A stretch of 48,638 nt of DNA. Origin: Candolleomyces eurysporus. Lineage: Eukaryota > Basidiomycota > Agaricomycetes > Agaricales > Psathyrellaceae. Numbering within the stretch: position 1 is the stretch's first letter; each line of letters begins with the position of its first letter. The stretch is taken from contig JANBPK010001244.1 in NCBI GenBank assembly GCA_027579435.1, positions 1 through 48,638 of the forward strand, read 5' to 3'. The notes below the pieces were generated by a model. The model was not told where the DNA came from. It ran no database searches and saw only the letters and a program-made list of their open reading frames with translations. Both the position numbers and the translations under genes were made by a program. Positions 32,401 to 40,831 of this stretch are shown here, piece after piece.

Positions 32401-33597
32401 CCCTATTCTCAATGATCGCGTCGAACTAGACATCTGTGAGTTACCGCCACAAATACAACCCGAGGAAGCTCACCATTGCTATCTCGATCGCGCACCTAAC
32501 CTCCTGCGTAAGCTTCAACACCTCCTGCTTGTCCTGCGCGGCGAGCATCACGCGTTCAACCCCTGATCGGGTCGGATCTACCTTGGCGTGCAGTATCTTC
32601 TGTTTCTCCTCCAGAGTTCTGCATGATCCCGCATGGGCTGAGTATGTTGTCGCTCGAGATGAACGAACCGTCCTCACCTTAACAATCCATCAAAACGGTC
32701 CTTCACCTCTTGCGGCACATCGGGTGGACAAGAGACCATGATTTTCGACAGAACCTCCACCCTCTTGAGAAGTGCGTCGAATTCTTGCTTATTCTCGCCG
32801 TATGCCTGCTCATAGATTGATACGGAAGAGCACATCTCTTTAGAGAAACCGCTCACATCGATTGTATCGCAGATGACCAATAGTCCTGCAGCGACGCTCT
32901 TCAATGGGGGAAACGCATCCGATACTTGGACAATCTTCCGCAGTGTGGTCTTGACGCCTTCGTAGATCTTTCCCGCGAGCCCCGCTGGCGGACGTTCGAC
33001 GTGAGCAGTAATCTCCTGAGGTTCGTTGGCCGCGTGAGATGTCGCATTCGCAGGGATGTTCAATTGAGTTGGAGACGATAGATCCGAGGGATTGCCCTCG
33101 ACGACCGCCACGCCGTGGTCCCTGATCGGGTTTTCGATGTCAGTGATAGTTCCCTGCACCTCTCCCTCTCCTCGAGACCTCGCCAAGCGCCCGCTCGGAG
33201 GGAATGGGCTCGAGACCTGCGACGCCTCATTATGATCAGGGGTGGAACTCGTGGGGATAAACATATTCTCTTCGTTCTGTGCTGGGATGACCTCCGAGAA
33301 AGTGGATTGGATTGCCTGGACGGAAAGGTCTTGACGAGGCTGGCTACCTGTAACTGTATTGAGGTTGTCCTGATCGCTTTGGATTCCGCTGAGAGTGGCG
33401 TTCTCGGCCAGCGGTGTGGGGTCGGCGACGTCGTGGGCAAGTTGAGGGCTGGTGCCTGTACCTCCAGAAACGATGGGATAGGAGGTGTTGCGAGAATGAG
33501 AGGGCCAACCCGTACGAGAACCGAAAGGATCCCTCAAGAACATCTTGATTTGATCTCGTTTTCGAGTTCTGCCACGCTGATCTCCTGGGGAATCCAT
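29422..33597 (-). CDS. NACHT-WD40 NLR (STAND) protein
   Basis: Eight exons: 33597-32678, 32618-32474, 32425-32347, 32296-32231, 32179-30672, 30620-29897, 29807-29630, 29581-29422; all phases agree, 1,259 aa. Residues 1 to about 220 are disordered; a helical domain common in Agaricomycete NLRs follows (FPPLKSVAAGLLVICDTIDV ... RTLEEKQKILHAK ... VSGVDWLKEQFN), with a short coiled coil (HTKTMGTIKQTVQSLKRS). The NACHT has Walker A GLAGTGKTT, Walker B LLVLGVDALDEC and sensor LTSRPE. A helical region leads to four WD repeats (SVAFSPDGKYIVSGSDD, IRLWD) and the typical end module GWIKDPSGKLLLWIPP. Such proteins are intracellular receptors used in self/non-self recognition and possibly defence. The WD repeats are almost identical. 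The last exon is the least certain; a stop directly after ADWVK is possible. Confidence 0.88.
29915..30415 (-). repeat. 129-bp tandem repeats encoding WD40 units
   Basis: Inside the NLR gene, a 129-bp unit (43 codons, one WD blade) is repeated about four times. The text atgtacttgccatcaggaga recurs at exactly 129-bp spacing (from about 29964, 30093 and 30222), with a more diverged copy near 30350. Units differ mainly at the surface positions after LEP (MTGHSDY, ITEQSGW, IEEHTDW). Confidence 0.88.
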
Positions 33598-34624
33598 GCC
33601 GAATTATTCACCAATACGTAACGTCGAGGAAGATCGTGGACGAGGATGGTACCACGAAGTAGTAGTCAAAGAAAGAGGGCAGCTCCGATGTGCTGCTCGA
33701 GACCGCTCGGGATCATTTCGGGAAGGCGTGGCGATGTGCTGTTAGAGAGTCAAGCACTGCCCTGGGCGTCTAAAATTCCAAAATTTAATATTTCCGGTGA
33801 CTAGTGATGTCTGGCTGTCGTTGAGGTCGACAGTCTCTAGTGATTCAGGGCCTTATCTTCGACGACACGTCGTTTTACCTGGCACCAGGCAGGCTCCTGA
33901 ACGCCCGCCGCCCTCTCGCTGAGACGCATACGAGCTCTATGCAAGATGCGTACGTAAAAGGAAGGAAGGATATGTTTATAAGGCTACATCATACGAATTG
34001 AAAAAATAGAACTCAGAACTCAGATTTATCAGAAGAAAATCAAGGGGAAGAAGCTAAGTGGGCAAGCAAACGAGTAGATAGTCCAATAATGTTAACTCTC
34101 AAGAATTCTTCCTAGAGATCATCGGTTGTTGTCACAAACAAAATGAAACGAGTTGTTCCCGGTAACCGACTCAGATCGGGGAAGAGTATGGGAGGCAGAA
34201 AGAAGTACGGGAGTAGAGACAGTAGACGTCCAGGTGGCAGGAGCACAAAGTAGCAGGAGCACAAGGATATAGGTTGGTCGCTGGTGAAGGAGGCATGGGG
34301 AGAAATCCGGGCTTCCGAGTAGATCCCCCTCGGCCCTCACCAAATCCCACAGGTCTAACAAATCCCACAGGTCTAACGCTCGACAGGACGAGCCACACGC
34401 TATGCAACTCCGACGCTTCCTGCTCTTCATCCACGTGCCTGCCATTGCCCGCCTGCCATTGCCCGCCTGCTTCCTCCCGAGTGAACGTTGATCCAGACTC
34501 TACACCACCAACACCCACCCCGCAACAACCACCGGCCCGACTGCAAACCGCGAACATCCTACTAGCACGCCAGCACAATCGAAGCTGTCAGGTTTAGCCC
34601 CTCGCGACCGCAACCGCAGCAGCC
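33598..34624. other. Upstream region of NLR and gene-free stretch
   Basis: About 1 kb with no supported gene. It includes small tandem duplications: the 18-mer caaatcccacaggtctaa twice at about 34345-34378, and tgccattgcccgcc twice near 34438-34467. Open frames here are low-complexity and overlap on both strands. Confidence 0.4.
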
Positions 34625-34794
34625 TTATTCACAGGCACCATCGATGCACTTGTAAGAGTCCCTGACGATGGTCGTAAAGCGTTGGGAGGTGCCTCGCAGG
34701 ACACCGTGGATCGAGTTCATGTGTTCGAGGATGTAGTCCTCCCCGGTTGGCACATTTTCGAGGGAGATGTTTAGGTCGCCTGGTTTGGCCGGCA
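34625..34794 (-). CDS. C-terminal exon of a probable secreted-type protein
   Basis: A minus-strand exon starts after a clear acceptor (cctcttacag) and runs PAKPGDLNISLENVPTGEDY, ILEHMNSIHGVLRGTSQRFT, then SYKCIDGACE and a stop at 34625. The VPTGEDYIL-NSIHGVLRGTSQRF pattern resembles the beta-sandwich end of small secreted or Kre9-like proteins of Agaricomycetes. Upstream, another possible exon near 35095-35175 reads NPLNVRQRWMNGHVNIVIRW, also in keeping with such a domain, but I could not join the two in frame. It could be a broken gene. Confidence 0.35.
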
Positions 34795-35139
34795 CTGTAA
34801 GAGGATGGAAGGGAGCGATTAGTTAGTCGGGAATCATGAAGATAGGAGGGGAAAGAAAGAAGGAACAGAGAGAATAGAAGCGACCAAAACAGGAGTGGAA
34901 GGAGCGACGAAGATATCGGCCTGCAAAAAAGGAGAGGGAAGGAGAAGAAGAAAAGGATTGAAGAAGCAAAGGTAGTAGGACTCAAAGGTAGCGAGTACGA
35001 AGGAATGGAGGGATTGAAAGGAGGGTCGAAGGCAAGGGACGAAAGCGAGGAACAAGAGTACCACATATCATATTTCGTTACAAGAGTCAGCCCCATCTAC
35101 ACCCTTTTGTCCACCGGATGACAATGTTCACATGGCCGT

Positions 35140-35510
35140 TCATCCACCGTTGCCTGACGTTGAGCGGGTTACGATGAAGTAGGACTGGCGGCGGCGGTTT
35201 AGAGGTGGAGACAGTGGGTCCGCGTTAGTGGCAAAATAGGCCGATAGTATCGATGTGTATGACGTTGTCAGCAGATGGTGGCGGGCAAGAAGCATGCCGC
35301 AGTTGCGAGTCAAGGCACCGAGCATAGAGAGTTGACTAATTTGAGGAGAGGATCTGGTGGTATGATCAGTGAACCGTTGCGCAATGGAGGCAAGGGCTAC
35401 GAACTCACCAGCAACGCAACACGCCTACAGAGCAGGCCAGCACATTTTCGGTTGAATCTTGGAGAAAGACGTTGAAGTACCGGGGAGTAGCCAGTGCGCA
35501 AATCAGACCC
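35140..35510 (-). CDS. Uncertain hypothetical exons
   Basis: Two stretches join in frame across a 70-nt GT-AG intron (about 35342-35412): IEPSYMGLICALATPRYFNV ending near VLRC, then QLSMLGALTRNCGMLLARHH through NADPLSPPLNRRRQSYF to a stop at 35140. The phase match is the only support; no domain is recognised and the 5' end is not defined. This overlaps the alternative exon noted for the neighbouring secreted-type fragment, so at most one of these models is right here. Confidence 0.25.
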
Positions 35511-35581
35511 ATGTACGATGGCTCAATCCCTGAGCTCAGCGCTGCTACAACACGATGACAGCTGCGATGGCGTTGGTCTAG

Positions 35582-36322
35582 TTATATTCGTTTAGCGGTG
35601 CAGAAGAAGCCTCTCCTGCTCTCCTGGAGTGTACGGACCCATGATGCAAGGACTGTTTCTTGTTGTAGATATCTGACCGTCGTTTTGATAGAGGATGGAT
35701 GAGTCGGTGGGCGAGGAGATGAGTCTCGGAAGAGAGGTGTGGCGTCAGGCAGTAGTTGGTAAGGTTCAGTTTGCGCTGAGTTTACCGTTCCGAGAGTACT
35801 GGGCAGGTGAGTGCATCGGTGGTGGTGGCTAAGTGCACTCATCCAGGCAACAGCGGCGGCCGGAACGGATAGCCGGGCTGAGTTGCGTTGAGCGTTGGCG
35901 ACGGCAATACGTTCGCGGTTATCCAAGGAAGATTCGGATGGTGTCCTAGATATCCTCAGGGCTCGTCAGTGTCAGGTCGATAGAAAAGGAGAGAAGAACA
36001 AAAGAGATCGCGACAAAGGGAATAGGAAGAGAAACGAGGAAGACAATACGTACTTGTACGTAGCAGCAAGCATATGAGGCGGGAACACCTGCAACGGAAT
36101 CCCACCAGGGGAGACAGGAATAGGCCTCTGTCCACCAGGAATAGGCCTCTGTCCACCAGGAACGTTCGACCTTGTACGGAACTCTCCAGGAGCCGGACCC
36201 ATACCCATCGACGACGAAGGTGTCGACGGCACACCATTAAACCGAGGCACCGGTACAGACGACGCGAAATCGGGGTGGGAAGCTGAGGGCTCGAGACTCG
36301 ACAGATCGATACCGCCCATCAT
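35582..36322 (-). CDS. Hypothetical low-complexity protein
   Basis: Exons 36322-36054 and 35945-35582, intron 35946-36053, phase 2, 210 aa. It starts MMGGIDLSSLEPSASHPDFA, continues Ser/Pro/Gly-rich with a perfect tandem GGQRPIP duplication, and after the intron reads TPSESSLDNRERIAVANAQR and NSARLSVPAAAVAWMSALS. The C-terminal half may contain another intron (gtaaac near 35790) and is less sure. I do not recognise the family. The upstream in-frame ATG at 36370 lies inside a CCAGG-rich cluster that abuts the start codon, so I prefer 36322. Confidence 0.4.
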
Positions 36323-36324
36323 CA

Positions 36325-36530
36325 CTATGAAACCAATTTCCAGGTTTTTGACCTGGTCTGCTCTGGACATACCCGTCCCAGACCTGATCGCGACGGAGAA
36401 TTGGAAAATGGCTAATTTGTCAGCCTGGCTGCGTCCAGGTAAACTGACCAGGGATTCTGCGGGCGGTTTTTTTTCTCTGGGTCAATCCTGGAGAAGCTCT
36501 GGGAATCCCGATATTTTTATCTGTCATCTT
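36325..36530. repeat. CCAGG/CCTGG-rich cluster C1
   Basis: About 150 bp (36340-36490) contains six CCAGG/CCTGG pentamers (ttccaggttt, acctggtctg, gcctggctg, gtccaggtaa, accagggatt, atcctggaga) where random sequence would give about 0.3. It ends in a T-rich segment. It lies immediately upstream of the hypothetical gene's start codon. Confidence 0.6.
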
Positions 36531-36540
36531 TTTCACCATT

Positions 36541-37329
36541 AGAAATAAGTGTACATTCATTATTAATGTATAGTATGACATTCTCTAAGCTATTCCATGC
36601 CCTCTTCTTCAGAAAAAGTCATACGCACGAGCTCCCCGCCGCGATCAAAAAAATTCTCGGCGCTCGGGCTGTCAACCACCAGCCTATATGTAACGGCGTT
36701 CCTTCGCATTCCTCTCTTCCCCTTTTCTTTCACTGTCACCCGCAATGCTTCACCGTCGCTCTCTCCTTCCTCTGTTAATGTGCATTATCCCACCAGACAT
36801 CGACAATGATTCCTTCCACCTGCCATTCCAAGTTGATGCATTTTCGAGGACCAACAAAGTGTGGGAGCAGCGCTCGGCGGTTCAATTTGGGAGACGGAAG
36901 GGCTCTGAATTATTGGAGGTGGGGCTTGCGTTGGGATGGCGGTTTTGGCAATGGCGGTTGGTGGTTGGTGGTGTCCGATATTCAGTCCCCGTTTCGACTT
37001 CCTTTCCAGGCAAGAATCATCATATTTGGGACGTGATCTCTATCCCCTTTGCACGTGACCACTACTCACTTTCATTGACAGGAAATTGAGGGTCTTGAAG
37101 ATGGGATCCCCCCTCCCACCCCATAGCGCGTCAAGCAGAAGGTCAGGAAGCCTCTGAGTTGATAACGCACGGCTACCCCCACCCTTTTTCGTATACTTTC
37201 CTTCCAGTTACATAATTCTACATAAACTACCCTATATACCTTCCACAAAGTATTGTACTCTCCCTGTATGTGACGCCTGGAATGAATACCAGACACTTAT
37301 TGGCTTATAATGACATTTTTAATGGGTTT
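36541..37329. other. Gene-free stretch between C1 and C2
   Basis: About 790 bp; overlapping short frames on both strands, none with splice or family support. A pyrimidine-rich stretch (36700-36780) could be promoter-like. Confidence 0.3.
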
Positions 37330-37490
37330 ACGAGGTGTATGAACCTGGAAATGCATTGGGAATTCCAGGTAAAAATCACTGGTAACTCTGGAAATAGGAC
37401 CTGGAAAGGCACAGGCAAAATTCTATGGGATTTCCATAGAAAATCCAGGGAAAAAACTGTCCAGGGTTTTGGAAAATTTGACAGAGATTA
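37330..37490. repeat. CCAGG/CCTGG-rich cluster C2
   Basis: Five pentamers in about 135 bp (aacctggaaatg, attccaggtaa, gacctggaaagg, atccaggg, gtccagggtt), with related ctggtaac/ctggaaat words. Shares cctggaaa with C3 and ttccaggt with C1. Not coding. It lies just past the 3' end of the 37714-38172 gene. Confidence 0.6.
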
Positions 37491-37713
37491 TGTTATGGGC
37501 TTGCTCAGGTCCTTGTTGCACCGGAGGCGAAGTCGGCCTAAAGTGAACGAAGAGGGGTTCTGAGTGCGGTGGATTGGTCGAGTGGCGGTGAAGACGGCCC
37601 AATGAATAAGGGGAGGGTCTTCAAAGGGATGATAACAAAGGTGCCAAAAGCGGAAAGAGAGATTGGCGGAATCGGAGTTGTTCTCTTTAAAGATGAGAGG
37701 GGTTATTCGCCCT

Positions 37714-38172
37714 TCACTGGGAGTTAGAGCTAGAGGGTTCGTTGGGGTTGGTATGGCCACTATTGATTGGTCCTGGGAAGTCGGGGTCGGAAGTCGCTCG
37801 TCGCCGTTTGGAGGGATGATAATCAGGAGGGGCTTGAGCGTGAGGCAAATGAGCAACAGACGAAGTAGCGGAATGGATGAGGGGAGGTGGATCCTCTGCT
37901 GGGGATGCAAGCGTCCAAAGTTGTTGCAAAAGGTCGGGGCCTCGCTCGGCGTATTTCTGATCGAGGAGAGCAAGCGCTGCTGCCAATTCCGGAGTACTTG
38001 GAGGCCGGTCGATAGCGCCCTGTGTAGCGTTAATAACGTCGTTGACAAGGTTACGCACTATGAATGATCCGAGACGGATCTTGGCGTCTGGGGCAAGGAT
38101 GAAATAGAGTCGAACGTAGGTGATAAGGTAGTGCGAGTCGATTTCGGTTTTAGTGTAGACTGCAAGAGTCAT
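37714..38172 (-). CDS. Hypothetical protein, 152 aa
   Basis: Single-exon frame. The first 90 residues look like a helical domain (MTLAVYTKTEIDSHYLITYV, LAPDAKIRLGSFIVRNLVND, RPPSTPELAAALALLDQKYA). The rest is Pro/Ser-rich with a short basic patch (PSKRRR) and ends SSSNSQ. No family recognised. A TATA-like cctatatac lies about 100 bp upstream on this strand (38275-38283), inside a hairpin-rich stretch, so it could be a transposon-borne gene or a host gene with an altered promoter. Confidence 0.4.
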   Translation of the reverse strand: MTLAVYTKTEIDSHYLITYVRLYFILAPDAKIRLGSFIVRNLVNDVINATQGAIDRPPSTPELAAALALLDQKYAERGPDLLQQLWTLASPAEDPPPLIHSATSSVAHLPHAQAPPDYHPSKRRRATSDPDFPGPINSGHTNPNEPSSSNSQ

Positions 38173-38224
38173 TCACCAGAAAGAGGACTAGTGCGGGAGG
38201 AGGGTTTAATACGAGTAGACAAGA

Positions 38225-38470
38225 GAGTAGATTCTTGAGAACAAGCTGAGGAGTTACCGCTCAGCTTGTGCTGCCTATATACAGTACATGCTACTGTGCC
38301 GCAGTCCGTGCTGAGGCATACATTGGTAATTACGCAGTCCTGCTAAGTAATAGTCCATAGTCCGTAGTCGATCCGTAGTCCTAAGTTACTAAGTACGCAG
38401 TTAGGTATTACAAAGTACCTAACTGCGGTCATCGTTCGCAGTCCTAGAGTTACTAAGAGAAAAAAAAAGA
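38225..38470. repeat. Hairpin- and CAGTCC/TAGTCC-rich segment
   Basis: Contains a perfect 11-bp stem with 8-nt loop: gcagttaggta (38397-38407) and tacctaactgc (38416-38426). A second stem is aagctgag/ctcagctt (about 38244-38268). Between them cagtcc/tagtcc words recur at least seven times (gcagtccgtg, gcagtcctgc, tagtccatagtccgtagtcg, cgtagtccta, gcagtcctag). Non-coding; it may be the end of an unclassified element. Confidence 0.55.
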
Positions 38471-38504
38471 TACTACTGGGGTTATTACATAACAGATTAC
38501 CCCA

Positions 38505-38645
38505 AGATTTTCCCTGTCAGGGCGTCCCTGGACACTCCAGGACCAGTCATGGTCTTTCCAGGAAAGAACTCTGGGATAGCCAGAGCATTACCCTGGAAAG
38601 ACCAGGTCTCTCTGCCAGGGAAAAAACCTGGCTTGGAGTGGCTCT
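38505..38645. repeat. CCAGG/CCTGG-rich cluster C3, adjoining the Helitron break
   Basis: Seven pentamers in about 133 bp (tccctggac, ctccaggacc, tttccaggaaag, accctggaaagacc, accaggtc, gccaggg, acctggctt). The minus-strand Helitron Rep reading stops matching its family exactly where this cluster begins (after CRHNHDLKCILSEKS), so the cluster has replaced or split the gene. Confidence 0.65.
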
Positions 38646-40831
38646 TCTCTGATAAGATACATTTAAGGTCATGATTATGACGGCAAAATACAAGAATATA
38701 TGGGTTGAAATAGTTTATTGTACTGTCTCTACAAAGCAAAGCAATACTATTGGAGCTAGGGTCAAAGTAGGAGGCCTCGATAATTTCATGTGGAAACAAG
38801 AAATGACATTGGTCGTGGTTTCCATACTTGTGACAGACAGGCCGACACCTGTGACACTGAAGAGCCTCACCGCATTTCTTGATCTCTGTCACAAGTACTG
38901 AGTCCCGCATCTTCAAAGTCTCATTCCAATCATCCAAATTATCATGTTGATGTGATATTTTTGGAGGTTCTGGTGGTCGCTCAATTCTGGGGTTGTAATG
39001 TGGGTCAACGGGTTGGGCTTCAATATCTGGTAGATGATGATGGATAATGCTTTCAAAGAAACTGAAGAACTGTGACTGATATTTCGTGCTTTGAGATAAG
39101 CGCACATGAATATCAGCTGGGTTCTCAGCACCTTCAAGCCAGATCAGGAGATGGCCATGCAGACAGCCTCGTTCAGTGTACTCAGTCGTTCCATAGAACG
39201 CCCGAAGACGACTCCATATGCCGCCTTGCTCAGATGACTGGTTCCGAGGCATTTTGACTCGGGTACTTTATCCCCTGGGTCGATGTGCACCGTTCCTGAG
39301 ACGTGCCGGTCGCATCAGCAGCGGCCGGCTTAATCCAAATATTGAGTCTCACGCTTACTTGATGCGCTGAAGCTTGTCCTGCCGTCATCGCCCTTTCCTT
39401 CTGTATCTATGTATCTGTTTTCTGCTTGTTTCCTCATAGTTTCTCCAGGATCATATGATTGTCCCATTGCATAGATTTGACCTGAGACTGGAGGAGGCAG
39501 CTGGATCAGTATGTATACACATCTTGTCGGTCCAAATACCTTAATTATGCAGGAATTTTTATTGGCAAGACAATCAAGTCAAAATGCCTCGGAGAATTTG
39601 CCGTGCACAGCGATGGCCCACTCACCGATGTGCTTACTATAATCCCAACTAAGAAGGTGTTCNAAAAAGGGCCTTCACTGAGAATTCAAAAAAATCTGCA
39701 GCTGCAACAGGATCACAAGCAAGGCGTCGAGCACGCTCACTTGCAGATGGAACTCTGGTGTACCTAGCAGAGAGATCGATGCTTTTGGCTCCATACATCA
39801 CATGGAAGATTGGGCTATGCAGAGGGGATGGGTTGAACATCAAAAACAGATGTGCAAGCCCGAAGTATGAGAAGTAGTTCCTGATGTCTGCACGAGCACT
39901 GATTTTTGTGGCATGCGACCCAGGAACCTTTTCGGAGATTGTGTTTACGTAGCGCAACAGATCCAGCGCCTTCTTATGCTCATCACTCAATGTATTTGTG
40001 TTGTGCTCATTCTCAATGACCTCGGCTACCTCAGAGATTGTATCAGCACTGCCAGCGAGCCTGCGCAGTCTCTTTTGGACGTTCATACTGGCAGATACAA
40101 TCGTAGATATCGTCACCATATTCAGCATTGGCAATAATGGAGTAAATCTGCTTCAAATTCAAAGAATCAAGTACGTCTTCCTCAAGATGCTGGCAATGAT
40201 CAAGATACACGATAACAAGGCTTTCAGGATCTAACGAGTCAAGGTATTCACATTTCTCGGCTATCGAGTCCACTATTGCCTTACAGACAGCACGACGACT
40301 TCGTGAACCTGAACTTGTATCTTTGACGCAGCTACGAAGCTGCTCCAGTGTAAGTGACGAGTGCTCCAGAATTGAGACACAGGAGTCTTTATCGTGTTTT
40401 CATAATAAAGAGAATCTCTTTCGCTTGAAATCGTGAATGGGATCATTTTGAGAAGGAAGCGAGAAATCACAGAGGTGAGCTGCCAGGAAAAAGCCATACT
40501 CGTTCTCAAGATAGGCGGAGACAAGGGAGTATCGGAGATGCTTTGGGAGCAGCCTGGCAAGAACAGAGGTAGGCGAATTTGCCACCTTCTCTCAACTGTA
40601 CATGTAATGTGTTGCCAGCAGGGAAAGAAGATCAGGCTTGTTCATTTTCATTTTCACAAGAGATTTACAGTGGTAGTAGCGTAACGGCAAAGATCTGATA
40701 AAGAGAACAACGATAACCGTGCACAAACAACCTCCCGAGGTGTAGACAGATATGACGGATTGCGAGAAAGAATGGACTGAGCGGCAGTTAGGATTCTGAC
40801 GTGCGATCTCGTGCAACGGAGGGCGTGACAA
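38646..40831 (-). pseudogene. Decayed Helitron Rep/helicase (Helitron_like_N part)
   Basis: Rolling-circle transposon replication protein, minus strand, N-terminal and Rep part only. Reading 40105 downwards: NTISEKVPGSHATKISARAD, IRNYFSYFGLAHLFLMFNPS, DPVAAADFFEFSVKALF, then (N at 39663 removed) EHLLSWDYSKHIGEW. After an inserted element it continues LRAFYGTTEYTERGCLHGHL, with the HUH-type HGH of the Rep active site, then IIHHHLPDIEAQP, CHRCRPVCHKYGNHDQCHFL and CRHNHDLKCILSEKS. The helicase half is missing. Upstream (40105-40831) one frame with two stop codons (about 40400, 40592) and a frameshift near 40100 looks like the decayed N terminus. Non-functional. Confidence 0.85.
39244..39593. mobile_element. 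MITE-like element 1 inside Helitron Rep
   Basis: A 350-bp non-coding insertion with perfect 16-bp inverted ends: ccgaggcattttgact (39244-39259) and agtcaaaatgcctcgg (39577-39592). Removing 39244-39593 joins the flanking Helitron reading frame exactly (AVHGKF to NQSSEQGGIWSRLRAFYG), which fixes the borders. It shares the extended left end ccgaggcattttgactcgggtact with element 2 at 25914. No clear target-site duplication is visible and there is no internal transposase, so it is a non-autonomous TIR element of unknown superfamily. Confidence 0.85.

Noticed and set aside
33598..34620. Glycine/valine-rich minus-strand frames with repeated PVGF
   Set aside because: They arise from an 18-bp tandem duplication and low-complexity DNA, without splice or family evidence.
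38497..39252. Continuous 251-codon frame that looks like one gene
   Set aside because: Its start codon lies in a transposon end and its last 30 or so codons are the CCAGG cluster; only the middle is true Helitron Rep sequence.
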